From: Thermocaproicibacter sp036260805
Lineage (GTDB): Bacteria > Bacillota > Clostridia > Oscillospirales > Acutalibacteraceae
NCBI GenBank assembly: GCA_036260805.1
Contig: DATALZ010000028.1
Span: forward strand, 1 to 48,985
Length of the DNA stretch: 48,985 nt
Reading direction: 5' to 3'
Positions within the stretch are counted from its first letter, which is position 1. The number at the start of each line of letters is the position of its first letter. The notes below the pieces were generated by a model that saw only the letters and a program-made list of their open reading frames with translations, did not search any database and was not told the DNA's origin. This document shows positions 23,689 through 33,193 of this stretch, in pieces. Both the position numbers and the translations under genes were made by a program.

Positions 23689-23717
23689 TTGCAGTGCCGA
23701 AACTGCTATGCTATAAT
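23689..23717 (+). promoter_or_regulatory. Promoter of the miaB-mutS operon
   Basis: TTGCAG (23689-23694) and a perfect TATAAT (23712-23717) are 17 nt apart, 36 nt before the miaB start. The rest of the 23538-23688 spacer contains only small inverted repeats such as CATTCAT/ATGAATG. Confidence 0.8.
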
Positions 23718-23753
23718 AATTTGTAAACCAAAAAATAATGGGGGAATTTCCAT

Positions 23754-25178
23754 TTGGCAGTAAATAACCCGGAACGCCTGCCTGAGCCGGAGCATCCGCA
23801 GGCTTTTTATCTGGAAGAGACCGCAAAGATCATGGCGGTTCGTAAACGCGGCGCCGTCCCAATGGCACTGGTTCGTACCTATGGATGCCAGCAGAATGTG
23901 GCGGACAGCGAAAAAATCAAGGGCCTGCTTGCGCAGATGGGATTTTCGTTTACGGAAGACGAGGAACAGGCCGATTTTATTCTGTTCAATACCTGCGCGG
24001 TGCGCGGCCATGCGGAAAACAGGGTGTTCGGCAACGTAGGCGCTCTTAAGGATTTAAAGCGCCGCCATCCGTCGCTGATCGTTGCGGTCTGCGGCTGCAT
24101 GATGGAAGAAAAGACGGCTTCCGAGCATATCCGCCGGAAATTTCCGTTTGTTGGGCTGGTGTTCGGCACGCATGTGCTCCATCGTTTTCCGGAGCTGTTT
24201 TGGACGGCTTTAACAGAGAGCCGCCGCGTGTTCGAGCGGGGCGACGAACAGGAAGACGCGAGAATTGTCGAAGGACTGCCTGTCCGCCGCGACGGCAGTA
24301 TCCGCGCATGGCTCACAGTCATGTACGGTTGCGACAATTTCTGTTCCTACTGCATTGTGCCATATGTCCGCGGCAGGGAACGCAGCCGAGAACCGGACGC
24401 CATTTTTGAAGAGTTCAGCGGCCTTGTCGCCGATGGGTATAAAGATATTACGCTTCTCGGGCAGAACGTGAATTCTTACGGCAAAAAGCTCGAAACTCCC
24501 GTCAGCTTTTCCGCGCTGCTTCGCAGGCTCGACGCGGTGGACGGCGATTACCGCCTTCGTTTTATGACGTCCCATCCAAAGGATGCCACGCATGAATTGC
24601 TCGATACCATGGCGGCCGGCAGGCATATCAGCCATCATCTGCATCTTCCGGTTCAGTCCGGAAGCAACCGGGTTCTCAAAGCGATGAACCGTGGGTATAC
24701 TAGGGAAAAATATCTTGAGCTTGTGGAATACGCGAAAAAGACGATTCCGGATCTTTCGCTTACAACCGATATTATTGTCGGCTTTCCTGGGGAAACCTAT
24801 GAGGAGTTCCGTGAAACCGTCGATTTAATCCGCGAGGTCGGCTTCACTTCGCTGTTTACATTTATCTATTCACCGCGCGAGGGTACCCGGGCGGCGCAGC
24901 TTCCGGACCCGATTCCGGCGGAGGAAAAGTCAAGGTGGTTTCAGGAGCTCTGCGCCGAGCAGGAAAAAATCTCCGCTGTGCGCTGCGCAGGAGAAGTTGG
25001 CAAAACGCACCGCGTTCTGGTTGAGGAGCAAAATCCGAAAACCGGCCTTTTCACCGGCAGGACAGACAGCAACGTCATCGTAAACTTCCCTGGCAGCACG
25101 GAGAATATCGGCAATTTCGCCGATGTAAAAATCACTTCGGCGCGCAACTGGGTTTTAGACGGTGAACTCGTTTTCTAA
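23754..25178 (+). CDS. miaB: tRNA-2-methylthio-N6-dimethylallyladenosine synthase
   Basis: A 474-residue radical-SAM methylthiotransferase that adds the ms2 group to i6A37 of tRNAs. The N-terminal domain binds an auxiliary iron-sulfur cluster through TYGCQQNVADSE, FNTCAVRGHAENR and VCGCMMEE. The radical SAM cluster is CDNFCSYC (~193-200). A TRAM domain closes the protein. Start is TTG with GGGGA 8 nt upstream. miaA, encoding the preceding enzyme, lies 8 kb downstream on the same strand. Confidence 0.95.
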   Translation: MAVNNPERLPEPEHPQAFYLEETAKIMAVRKRGAVPMALVRTYGCQQNVADSEKIKGLLAQMGFSFTEDEEQADFILFNTCAVRGHAENRVFGNVGALKDLKRRHPSLIVAVCGCMMEEKTASEHIRRKFPFVGLVFGTHVLHRFPELFWTALTESRRVFERGDEQEDARIVEGLPVRRDGSIRAWLTVMYGCDNFCSYCIVPYVRGRERSREPDAIFEEFSGLVADGYKDITLLGQNVNSYGKKLETPVSFSALLRRLDAVDGDYRLRFMTSHPKDATHELLDTMAAGRHISHHLHLPVQSGSNRVLKAMNRGYTREKYLELVEYAKKTIPDLSLTTDIIVGFPGETYEEFRETVDLIREVGFTSLFTFIYSPREGTRAAQLPDPIPAEEKSRWFQELCAEQEKISAVRCAGEVGKTHRVLVEEQNPKTGLFTGRTDSNVIVNFPGSTENIGNFADVKITSARNWVLDGELVF

Positions 25179-25218
25179 ATCAATATTATATGAAAAATAG
25201 AATTTAAGGAGAATTTCA

Positions 25219-25626
25219 ATGGATATTATTGAGCAGGCAAGGGAAATCGGCAAGGAAATTCAAAAGGACGAACGCTATTTAAAGATGCGTCTTGCCATTC
25301 AGAACGCGGACGACGACAAGGAACTGCAGAATTTAATCGGCCAGTATAACTTGAAGCGCATGTCTCTGGAAAACGAACTCCAGAAACAGGAACGCGATGA
25401 AGACAAGGTAAAAGTTTACCAGCAGGAAATGAATGCGGTTTATATGTCTATTATGAAGAATCCCCACATGGACGCCTACAATCAGGCGAAAGGCGATTTC
25501 GAGGTCCTGATGCGCCGTGTCAACGCCATCATTGAGCAGAGCGCAAACGGTGAAGACCCCGATACTGCAGACTATGAAGAACATTCCTGCGGCGGCAACT
25601 GCTCGTCCTGCGGCGGATGCCACTAA
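25219..25626 (+). CDS. YlbF/YmcA family protein with Cys-rich tail
   Basis: A 135-residue, mostly helical protein of the YlbF family. In Bacillus, YlbF, YmcA and YaaT form an iron-sulfur complex that affects RNase Y, competence and biofilm. The body (residues 1-110) is charged helix. The end CGGNCSSCGGCH carries four cysteines, a likely cluster or metal ligand. GGAG precedes the ATG, and it lies 40 nt after miaB and 50 nt before mutS in one operon. Confidence 0.85.
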   Translation: MDIIEQAREIGKEIQKDERYLKMRLAIQNADDDKELQNLIGQYNLKRMSLENELQKQERDEDKVKVYQQEMNAVYMSIMKNPHMDAYNQAKGDFEVLMRRVNAIIEQSANGEDPDTADYEEHSCGGNCSSCGGCH

Positions 25627-25676
25627 ACGAAAATCTTTCTGACTGATATTGATAAAAGTAAGCGGAGGCGGTAAAT

Positions 25677-28295
25677 TTGGCGGCCCTTTCCCCAATGATG
25701 CAACAGTACTTTGAAATGAAAAAGCAATACCCGGATACCATCCTGTTTTTCCGCCTCGGCGATTTTTACGAAATGTTTTACGACGATGCGAAACTGGTTT
25801 CCCGCGAGCTGGAGCTTACGCTGACAGGCCGCGACTGCGGGCAGGAAGAACGCGCCCCCATGTGTGGAATACCGTTCCACAGCTATGAGTCTTATGTGGC
25901 CCGTCTGATTGCAAAAGGCTATAAGGTTGCCATCTGCGAGCAGATGGAAGACCCCGCCCTTGCAAAGGGACTTGTCAAGCGGGACATCATCCGTGTCATC
26001 ACGCCCGGCACGGTGCTCGAAAGCAGCATGCTGGACGAAACAAAAAACAATTTTATCTGCTCACTTTTTGTTCAGGATAACCGCGCCGGCGTCTGTTTTG
26101 CAGATGTTTCCACCGGCGAGCTTCACGCGACAACTCTCGCCGCGAAGAACGCCGCGGCGCTGACCGAACAGCTTCAAAACGAACTTGCCAGGTACTCTCC
26201 AAGCGAAATCCTCATCAGTCAGGGCGCGCTTGATCTGAACAGTCTGCCGAAGTTCATCAAAGACCGTCTTTGCGCCAGCCTCGAACTTCTGGATGACGAT
26301 CAGTTCAATGCTTCATCCGTGGTGTCCGCCGTGTCGGAACAGTTCCATAAGACTCCGGAAGAACTGAATCTTTCCGATAAGCCCGAAATTACCGCCGCCC
26401 TCGGCGCGCTTCTCGGCTATTTAAAGGAAACCGAGCGTTCCGGCCTTGAGAGCATGGACTCCATCGACCTCTACAGCGGTGCGCAGTATATGAAGCTGAA
26501 CCTTACCACAAGGCGGAATCTTGAACTGCTGGAAACCATGCGCAGCAAAGAAAAGCGCGGCACGCTTCTCTGGGTGCTGGACCGCACCCGCACCGCCATG
26601 GGAAAGCGCCTTATCCGCAGCTGGGTGGAGCGTCCGCTTCTGAACCCGGCACAAATCAGCCGCCGTTTAAACGCGGTGGAAGAGCTCACCAAAGACAGCA
26701 TCCTTCGTGACGGCCTTTCTGAACAGCTGACCGGAATCCACGACCTGGAGCGCCTCATGTCACGTATTGTTTACGGCTCTGCCAACGGGCGCGAGCTTCG
26801 CAGCCTGTCTGACGCGGCGGGACGCCTGCCGGCTCTGAAAGCTCTTCTGAAAGACAGCAAATCCGATTTGCTGAACCGAATCCATCAGGAGATCGACAGC
26901 CTCGAGGACGTTCGCAGCCTCATTGACCGGGCAATTGTGGAAGAACCGCCGTTCTCCATCCGCGAGGGCGGAATCATCAAACCCGGGTTCAATGAAGAGC
27001 TAGACCTTCTGAAGGGTGACATGAGCGACGGCCGCGGAGTCATCGCCAAAATCGAAGCGCAGGAGCGCGAGAGAACGGGAATCCCCAAGCTGAAAGTCGG
27101 CTACAACCGGGTTTTCGGTTATTACATAGAAATCGCAAACGCCTACAAAGATCAGGCTCCTCCGGAATATATCCGCAAGCAGACCCTTACGAACTGCGAG
27201 CGGTTCATCACGCCGGAACTCAAAGAGCTGGAAGGCCGCATTTTAGGCGCGCACGATAAATCCGTTCAGCTGGAATACGAGCTGTTCGATTCCGTCCGCA
27301 AACAGGCTGCGGATCAGATGAACCGCGTGCAGAGAACGGCGCAGGCTGTGGCCCGGCTGGATGTCCTTCTTTCCTTCGCTCAGGTTTCCGTCGACCGGAA
27401 CTATACGCGCCCAGTTGTGAACCTCAACGGCAAAATCGTTCTGAAAGAAAGCCGCCACCCTGTTGTGGAAGCGCTTCTCGAGGAGCCTTTTGTTCCGAAT
27501 GACGTCATTCTCGATAAGGATGAAAACCGGGTTGCAATCATTACAGGCCCGAATATGGCCGGTAAATCGACCTATATGCGGCAGATTGCACTCATTGTTA
27601 TTATGGCGCAGATCGGCTGCTTTGTGCCGGCGTCCAGCGCCGAAGTCGGCATTACCGACGCCATTTTCACCCGAGTCGGCGCGTCGGATGATCTCGCGGC
27701 CGGCCAGTCCACTTTTATGGTCGAAATGGCCGAGGTTGCCGACATCGTGAAAAACGCCACGGCGGACAGTCTCCTGATTCTCGATGAAATCGGCCGCGGC
27801 ACTTCCACCTTCGACGGCATGAGCATTGCCCGCGCTGTGCTGGAATTTGTCGCGGACAAGAAACAGCTTGGTGCAAAAACGCTTTTCGCCACACATTACC
27901 ATGAACTTACCGAACTGGAAGAGCTGATCTCCGGCGTGAAAAACTACAATATCGCCGTGAAGAAGCGCGGAGACGATATTACGTTTCTGCGCCGCATCAT
28001 CCGCGGCGGAGCGGACGACAGCTACGGCATCGAGGTTGCCAAGCTTGCGGGGGTGCCGAATAAGGTCATTACCCGCGCCAAGCAGATTCTGGCCGAGCTG
28101 GATTCCGGCAAAGATGTTTCCATGCCGAAAAGCCGCATGAAGCGCCCGGACGACGATGCCGAGCCGATGCAGATCGCGCTTACTCCGCCGAACGAGTCCG
28201 AAATTATGGACAGGCTCAAAACGCTCGACGTCAATACTCTTACGCCGATTGAATGCATGAATACGCTCTTCGAGCTATCGAAGCTGGCGCAGTAA
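25677..28295 (+). CDS. mutS: DNA mismatch repair protein MutS
   Basis: An 872-residue mismatch sensor. The N-terminal GDFYEMF holds the Phe-x-Glu that wedges into the mismatch. The connector, lever and clamp domains follow, then the ABC-type ATPase with GPNMAGKST Walker A (~620) and DEIGRGTST Walker B. The TTG start has GGAGG 8 nt upstream; an ATG six codons later is possible. It recruits MutL, encoded ~2 kb downstream. Full family length, no damage seen. Confidence 0.97.
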   Translation: MAALSPMMQQYFEMKKQYPDTILFFRLGDFYEMFYDDAKLVSRELELTLTGRDCGQEERAPMCGIPFHSYESYVARLIAKGYKVAICEQMEDPALAKGLVKRDIIRVITPGTVLESSMLDETKNNFICSLFVQDNRAGVCFADVSTGELHATTLAAKNAAALTEQLQNELARYSPSEILISQGALDLNSLPKFIKDRLCASLELLDDDQFNASSVVSAVSEQFHKTPEELNLSDKPEITAALGALLGYLKETERSGLESMDSIDLYSGAQYMKLNLTTRRNLELLETMRSKEKRGTLLWVLDRTRTAMGKRLIRSWVERPLLNPAQISRRLNAVEELTKDSILRDGLSEQLTGIHDLERLMSRIVYGSANGRELRSLSDAAGRLPALKALLKDSKSDLLNRIHQEIDSLEDVRSLIDRAIVEEPPFSIREGGIIKPGFNEELDLLKGDMSDGRGVIAKIEAQERERTGIPKLKVGYNRVFGYYIEIANAYKDQAPPEYIRKQTLTNCERFITPELKELEGRILGAHDKSVQLEYELFDSVRKQAADQMNRVQRTAQAVARLDVLLSFAQVSVDRNYTRPVVNLNGKIVLKESRHPVVEALLEEPFVPNDVILDKDENRVAIITGPNMAGKSTYMRQIALIVIMAQIGCFVPASSAEVGITDAIFTRVGASDDLAAGQSTFMVEMAEVADIVKNATADSLLILDEIGRGTSTFDGMSIARAVLEFVADKKQLGAKTLFATHYHELTELEELISGVKNYNIAVKKRGDDITFLRRIIRGGADDSYGIEVAKLAGVPNKVITRAKQILAELDSGKDVSMPKSRMKRPDDDAEPMQIALTPPNESEIMDRLKTLDVNTLTPIECMNTLFELSKLAQ

Positions 28296-28316
28296 CAGCG
28301 GAAGAGGGGAAAGAGA

Positions 28317-28979
28317 ATGGGCACAGCCGGTAAATGCAGAACTATCCTTGTAATTGTTCTTTTTCTTACTGCTCTGCAGGCGGCAAGATTTGGCATTATT
28401 ACGCTGCTGTCATGTCTGATTCGTCCCACTGTCTTTACGCGAACCTGCATGAGTGCATTCACCTTTGCGGTTCTGCTTGCCGCATTTGCCGCATACCTGC
28501 ACGCAAAGCAAATCCGGGTGTCATTCTTTCCGGCTCTTAAAAACCGCAGAGAAAAGGGAATCTATTCTGTGGCATCGGTGCTGATGCTCGTTCTGCTGTG
28601 TATTACGCCAATGTTTAACGGCGGATATCATTTTGAAACAATTCTTCTTCTCATCTATTCTTCCATTTTGATTCCGGCTTTTGAAGAACTTGTTTTCCGG
28701 GGTTATGTATGGAGCCGGCTGAGCCGGTGTTTCAAGAATGAATGGATTATTTATGCGGTTGTGACCGTCCTGTTTGCTCTCTGGCATCTGGGGTATGTCG
28801 ATTCAATTCTGTTCAACACCAGAGCGAACGGGCTTTCCGGGAACCTTACAACCGTGATGTTTTACAAGGTACTCACCGGGTTTGCATTTGGGGCCGTAAC
28901 GGGTTTTGCAAGGCTGAAAACGAAAAACTGTTCTTCCGGGTTTCTGATTCACAGCCTGCTGAATCTCTTTGCGCGCTGA
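28317..28979 (+). CDS. CPBP family intramembrane metalloprotease
   Basis: A 220-residue membrane protein with about six hydrophobic segments. The Abi/CAAX-protease motifs are FEELVFRG (EExxxR, ~120-127) and FALWHLG (~152-158), with a C-terminal small-residue helix (GAVTGFA) and IHSLLN. Members cleave prenylated or bacteriocin-type peptides or act in immunity and signalling; the substrate here is unknown. It starts 21 nt after mutS, so it is probably co-transcribed. Confidence 0.85.
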   Translation: MGTAGKCRTILVIVLFLTALQAARFGIITLLSCLIRPTVFTRTCMSAFTFAVLLAAFAAYLHAKQIRVSFFPALKNRREKGIYSVASVLMLVLLCITPMFNGGYHFETILLLIYSSILIPAFEELVFRGYVWSRLSRCFKNEWIIYAVVTVLFALWHLGYVDSILFNTRANGLSGNLTTVMFYKVLTGFAFGAVTGFARLKTKNCSSGFLIHSLLNLFAR

Positions 28980-29010
28980 TATAGGTAAAATAAATCAAAG
29001 GAAGACTTCC

Positions 29011-29517
29011 ATGCAGAAAGCATATGAGACAAAAATTCCGAATGTTGTAATTCGGTTTGCCGAAGAAAGCGATACAAAACTGATTTTACAGTTTATCCGC
29101 GAACTTGCGGAATATGAAAAGATGGAAAAGGACGTAACCGCAACCGAAGAAATCCTGCGCGATTCCCTGTTCCACCGAAACGCCGCGGAAACCATCGTTG
29201 CAGAAAAGGACGGCAGGCCCGTCGGTTTTGCTCTCTTTTTTCATAACTTTTCCACTTTTCTGGGCAAACCGGGTATCTACCTCGAGGATCTTTTCGTTCG
29301 CCCCGAAGCCCGCGGGTTGGGAGTCGGCAAAGCGTTGCTTGCTTTTCTTGCAAAGCTGGCTGTGGAACGCGGCTGCGGAAGGTTCGAGTGGTGGTGCCTC
29401 GACTGGAACAAACCGTCCATCGAGTTTTATAAAAGCATGGGTGCAAAGCCAATGGATGATTGGACGGTTTACCGCGTGGACGGAAATGCTCTGATTAATT
29501 TGGCGGAACAATTTTAG
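29011..29517 (+). CDS. GNAT N-acetyltransferase, SSAT-like
   Basis: 168 residues from the ATG at 29011, with GGAAG just upstream. YLEDLFVRPEARGLGVGKALL is the acetyl-CoA-binding strand and loop, and RFEWWCLDWNKPSIEFYKSMGA and WTVYRVDG match spermidine/spermine or thialysine acetyltransferases. Probably acetylates a polyamine or lysine analogue. An upstream in-frame start at 28969 overlaps the protease gene and is less likely. Cytosolic. Confidence 0.87.
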   Translation: MQKAYETKIPNVVIRFAEESDTKLILQFIRELAEYEKMEKDVTATEEILRDSLFHRNAAETIVAEKDGRPVGFALFFHNFSTFLGKPGIYLEDLFVRPEARGLGVGKALLAFLAKLAVERGCGRFEWWCLDWNKPSIEFYKSMGAKPMDDWTVYRVDGNALINLAEQF

Positions 29518-29565
29518 ACCTGCCGAAACAGATCATGCGGTTCAATCGCCGTAGGAGTAAGGCTT

Positions 29566-30051
29566 ATGAAAGTCATTTTTTTAGATATTGACGGTGTGCT
29601 TAATGCAAACTCTTGTGATGCCGCCTGTCAATCAGCGGGGTATATTGACGAAAGTAAAGTCAGAATGCTTTCAGACATTATTCAAAAAACAAATTCAGTT
29701 GTTGTTCTCCATTCCGGGTGGCGCTTTTTGTTGAATGAGTCTTTGGAGCCTGTTGGGCAGGAAGCTGAAAATTTGCTCTCACTGCTTGAAAAGTATAAAA
29801 TCAAGTTATATGATAGAACTCCGGATTTTTCTACGGAAGAAATCAAAAAAACAGAAAAGTTCAGCCTCGTAAAGGCGGCTGAAATCCTGTCTTGGCTGAA
29901 TGCTCATAAAGAAGTTGACAACTATCTTGTTTTGGATGATTTGGACTTACATAATGCAATAATCGCGAAGCATCAAATACGCACGAATTCAGCGGATGGA
30001 CTTACACAGGATGATGTTTCATGTGCTATTAAAGTGCTGAATTTGCACTAA
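29566..30051 (+). CDS. HAD-fold hydrolase (SAK-type HAD domain)
   Basis: A 161-residue HAD-like phosphatase. FLDIDGVLNA gives the nucleophile Asp and acid Asp, VVLHSGWRFLL is motif II-like, and YLVLDDLDL carries the motif IV acids. The layout resembles the HAD domain found in Swiss Army Knife RNA-repair proteins and related small phosphatases. Substrate unknown. Base composition is somewhat more AT-rich than the mutS/mutL genes around it, and it ends at a terminator, so it may be a later insertion between the two repair genes. Confidence 0.75.
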   Translation: MKVIFLDIDGVLNANSCDAACQSAGYIDESKVRMLSDIIQKTNSVVVLHSGWRFLLNESLEPVGQEAENLLSLLEKYKIKLYDRTPDFSTEEIKKTEKFSLVKAAEILSWLNAHKEVDNYLVLDDLDLHNAIIAKHQIRTNSADGLTQDDVSCAIKVLNLH

Positions 30052-30076
30052 AAAGTTTTTCTAAAAAAATTTTTAT

Positions 30077-30104
30077 AAAAGTTAGCCTCTGGAGGCCAAC
30101 TTTT
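30077..30104 (+). terminator. Intrinsic terminator before mutL
   Basis: AAAAGTTAGCCTC and GAGGCCAACTTTT form a 13-bp stem with one mismatch around a 2-base turn (30077-30104), 26 nt after the HAD gene. It ends the miaB-mutS transcript, so mutL needs its own promoter; TATAAT at 30145 is a candidate -10. Confidence 0.75.
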
Positions 30105-30198
30105 GGCGTTATATGCGGGATATATGGAAGGACTTTTTTAAAAGTATAATATATTTTGACGATTTAGAATCATATCATAAAAAGGAGGGCGCACTGTT

Positions 30199-32118
30199 AT
30201 GGGGAAAATCAATGTTCTGGATAAGCACGTTGCCGAGCTGATTGCCGCCGGCGAGGTGGTCGAGCGCCCTGCTTCCGTCATTAAGGAACTGGTCGAAAAC
30301 AGCATCGACGCGGGCTCGTCCTGCGTCACGGTGGAAATCAAAAACGGCGGCGTCACCTTTATGCGTGTGGCGGACGACGGCTGCGGCATTGCGAGGGACG
30401 ATGTTCCGCTGGCATTTCTGAGCCACGCCACCAGCAAGGTAGCCGCCCGCGATGATCTGGACTCCATCGCCACGCTCGGGTTCCGCGGCGAGGCTCTGGC
30501 TTCCGTCGCGGCTGTTGCTCATGTCGAGATGCTCACGCGCACGGCGGACGAACTGGCCGGAACGCGCTATGGGATCGACGGGAGCGGCGAAAAGTTTTGC
30601 GAAGATGCGGGCTGTGCGGAAGGAACGACAATTTTCGTCCGCGATCTGTTTTATAATACTCCTGCACGCATGAAATTTCTGAAAAAGGATATTACCGAGG
30701 GCAACGCCGTCGCCGCGGTTTTGGACAAGGAAGCGCTTGCCCACCCGGAAGTTTCGTTCCGCCTGATCCGCGACGGCAGAGAAACCCTGCACACTCCGGG
30801 TGACGGTCAGCTGAAATCCTCCGTTTACGCGGTATTCGGCAAAGAATTTACTTCCGGTCTGATTCCGGTGGAGTATGACCTCAACGGAGTCAGGATGGAC
30901 GGGTTTATCAGCAGTCCCGCGGCTGCGCGCCCGAACCGCAGTATGCAGAACTTCTTTATCAATGGCCGCTATGTAAAAAGCCGCACCGCCATGGTTGCAC
31001 TGGAAGAGGGTTTTAAAGGTTCCCTCATGGTCGGCAAGGTTCCCGCATGCGTTTTGCACTTGACCGTTCCGTTCGGCGCGGTGGACGTCAACGTTCATCC
31101 CGCGAAAATTGAAGTCCGTTTCATCAACGAGAAGCCGATTTTCGACGTCGTTTACCACGGGGTGAAATCCGCACTGAACAAGGGTGACACCCCGCATATC
31201 ATGAAGCTGTCGGATTCGGCAGCTCCTGTCTTCCGCCGCCCGGAGCCGCCTGCCGAGCAGATGCGCTTTGTTCCGAAACCGGTGGAAAATCTCCCCGAAA
31301 CCGCCGCCGTAAAGCCGATTCTTACGCCCGTTTCCATCAAGCCGTGCGATATCCCGGTTGGTTTCGGCAATCTCCGTGCCGTACCCGTCGCACCGGATAT
31401 CGAGCGCGACGAAGATGATATCGACGCCGTTGAGCAGCCGTCGGTCACACCCGAAACGTCAAAGCCGCAGATATCTGTTTCAACAGAGAACGCGGCTGTT
31501 GCGGAAAAGCCGGAAGAGCCTTCCGCAGTCCCACAGGTTCCGGAGAAAGAAGAACCGGAAAAGTTTGTCGGCGAAGCGTTCGGAACTTACATTATCATGC
31601 AGCGTGGGGAGAACCTCGTTTTTATTGATAAGCATGCAGCTCATGAGCGCCTGCTTTATGAAAAACTGAAAGCCGAGGGCGGAGAGAATTACCGCCAGAT
31701 GCTTCTGGAGCCTGTGACGGTAACATTAGATAAAAGCGAATACTCCGCCGTGCTGAACGCACTCGGCGTCTGCGAGGAAGCCGGGTTCGAGATTGATGAT
31801 TTCGGCGGGGGCACGGTGCTTGTGCGAAGCGCCCCCATGATTTTGGGCGGCAGCGGCATTGCGGATGCGGTCATGGAAATTGCCGGTTACCTTGCGTCCT
31901 GCAAAACGGATGTCACAACCGAAAAGGTGGACTGGCTGTACCATAATGTAGCCTGCCGTGCCGCCGTAAAAGCGGGGGACATCTCTTCGCCGAAGGAACT
32001 CATCGACCTTGTTCACCGGGTTGAAAAGGAAGACGTCCGCTACTGCCCGCACGGCCGCCCGGTTTTCTTCCTGCTGACCCGCCGGGAGCTGGAACGTCAG
32101 TTCGGGAGGATTCAGTAA
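30199..32118 (+). CDS. mutL: DNA mismatch repair protein MutL
   Basis: A 639-residue GHKL ATPase and endonuclease acting with MutS. N-terminal motifs are ELVENSIDAG, DDGCGI and HATSKV, GFRGEAL. The central linker (~330-440) is Pro/Glu-rich and disordered. The C-terminal metal site DKHAAHERLLYE is a D(Q/K)HA(x2)E(x4)E motif, and CPHGRP follows, so the protein should nick DNA as in bacteria lacking MutH. AGGAGG precedes the ATG. Its stop overlaps the miaA start by one base. Confidence 0.96.
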   Translation: MGKINVLDKHVAELIAAGEVVERPASVIKELVENSIDAGSSCVTVEIKNGGVTFMRVADDGCGIARDDVPLAFLSHATSKVAARDDLDSIATLGFRGEALASVAAVAHVEMLTRTADELAGTRYGIDGSGEKFCEDAGCAEGTTIFVRDLFYNTPARMKFLKKDITEGNAVAAVLDKEALAHPEVSFRLIRDGRETLHTPGDGQLKSSVYAVFGKEFTSGLIPVEYDLNGVRMDGFISSPAAARPNRSMQNFFINGRYVKSRTAMVALEEGFKGSLMVGKVPACVLHLTVPFGAVDVNVHPAKIEVRFINEKPIFDVVYHGVKSALNKGDTPHIMKLSDSAAPVFRRPEPPAEQMRFVPKPVENLPETAAVKPILTPVSIKPCDIPVGFGNLRAVPVAPDIERDEDDIDAVEQPSVTPETSKPQISVSTENAAVAEKPEEPSAVPQVPEKEEPEKFVGEAFGTYIIMQRGENLVFIDKHAAHERLLYEKLKAEGGENYRQMLLEPVTVTLDKSEYSAVLNALGVCEEAGFEIDDFGGGTVLVRSAPMILGGSGIADAVMEIAGYLASCKTDVTTEKVDWLYHNVACRAAVKAGDISSPKELIDLVHRVEKEDVRYCPHGRPVFFLLTRRELERQFGRIQ

Positions 32119-33071
32119 TGGGAAAAATTCCGGTCGTGGCGGTCGTCGGCCCTACCGCCACCGGCAAAACGCGGCTCGCGGTTGAAATTTCCCTCCGCTA
32201 TGGCGGCGAGGTCGTTTCGGCGGATTCCATGCAGATTTACACGGGACTCGATGTCGGAACCGCCAAGCCGAGCGCGGAGGAGATGCGGGGGATACCGCAC
32301 CACCTGATTGATTTTCTTGACCCTTCCGCAGCCTTTAGCGTTGCCGATTATGTCGGCCTTGCGTCCGAGCAAATTGCGGAAATTTACGCGCGCGGCAGTC
32401 TGCCGGTCGTTGCCGGAGGCACCGGGCTGTATGTTCGGTCTTTGCTTACGAATATCAGCTTTGCGCCGCAGGGGCGAGACGATGCTCTGCGCGAACGTCT
32501 GCAAAAGAAAGCGGAAAATGAGGGCCCCGAATCTCTTGCGGAAGAGCTCCGTTCTTTCGACCCGGAGTCCGCGCAGCGGATTCACCCGAACAACATCGGC
32601 CGGATGATTCGGGCAATCGAAGTTTACCGCGTCACCGGCGTCACCATGACGGAGCAGATGAAACGTTCCAAAGAGGTTCCGCCGCCCTACAACGATGTTG
32701 TAATCGGCCTGACTTACCGTGACAGGGAAAAACTCTACAATGCAATCAATCTCCGTGTGGATAAAATGATGCAGGCAGGACTCCTGCAGGAAGCGGAAAA
32801 GGTTTATCAAATGCCGTTCCCGTCCACTGCCGCGCAGGCAATCGGCTATAAGGAGTTTTTTCCGTATTTCCGCGGGGAATGTTCTCTTGAAGATTCGGTG
32901 GAATCCGTCAAGCAGGAAAGCCGTCGGTATGCAAAACGCCAGCTGACATGGTTCCGGCGCGATGAAAAAATCAACTGGCTGTTTGTCGATGAAGCTGCCG
33001 ATTTCGGTGAGCTGTTCGCACAAACGTGCAATATAATTGAGCAGGCGATTCCCGTCGGCTCCTGCCGATAA
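32118..33071 (+). CDS. miaA: tRNA dimethylallyltransferase
   Basis: A 317-residue enzyme that transfers dimethylallyl to N6 of A37 in tRNAs reading UNN codons, the substrate for MiaB. GPTATGKT is the P-loop, SADSMQIYTGLDVGTAKPS the tRNA/DMAPP site, and YAKRQLTWFRR the C-terminal signature. It is coupled to mutL by a TAATG overlap, a common bacterial arrangement. Full length. Confidence 0.96.
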   Translation: MGKIPVVAVVGPTATGKTRLAVEISLRYGGEVVSADSMQIYTGLDVGTAKPSAEEMRGIPHHLIDFLDPSAAFSVADYVGLASEQIAEIYARGSLPVVAGGTGLYVRSLLTNISFAPQGRDDALRERLQKKAENEGPESLAEELRSFDPESAQRIHPNNIGRMIRAIEVYRVTGVTMTEQMKRSKEVPPPYNDVVIGLTYRDREKLYNAINLRVDKMMQAGLLQEAEKVYQMPFPSTAAQAIGYKEFFPYFRGECSLEDSVESVKQESRRYAKRQLTWFRRDEKINWLFVDEAADFGELFAQTCNIIEQAIPVGSCR

Positions 33072-33193
33072 ATAATGGATGAAACGATACCGAAATTTTC
33101 AGGATCTTTATCGTATTATTTAGTAGTTTAATAGTTGGGCAGCGGGTCCAAACAAAACTACTCGATTTTTTTTAGAAAGGCATGGTCGTCAAA

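Noticed and set aside
30175..31197. 340-codon open frame antisense to mutL
   Set aside because: Mirror of a strongly biased coding gene; no ribosome site, no recognisable domain. Similar long antisense frames oppose miaA and rluD.
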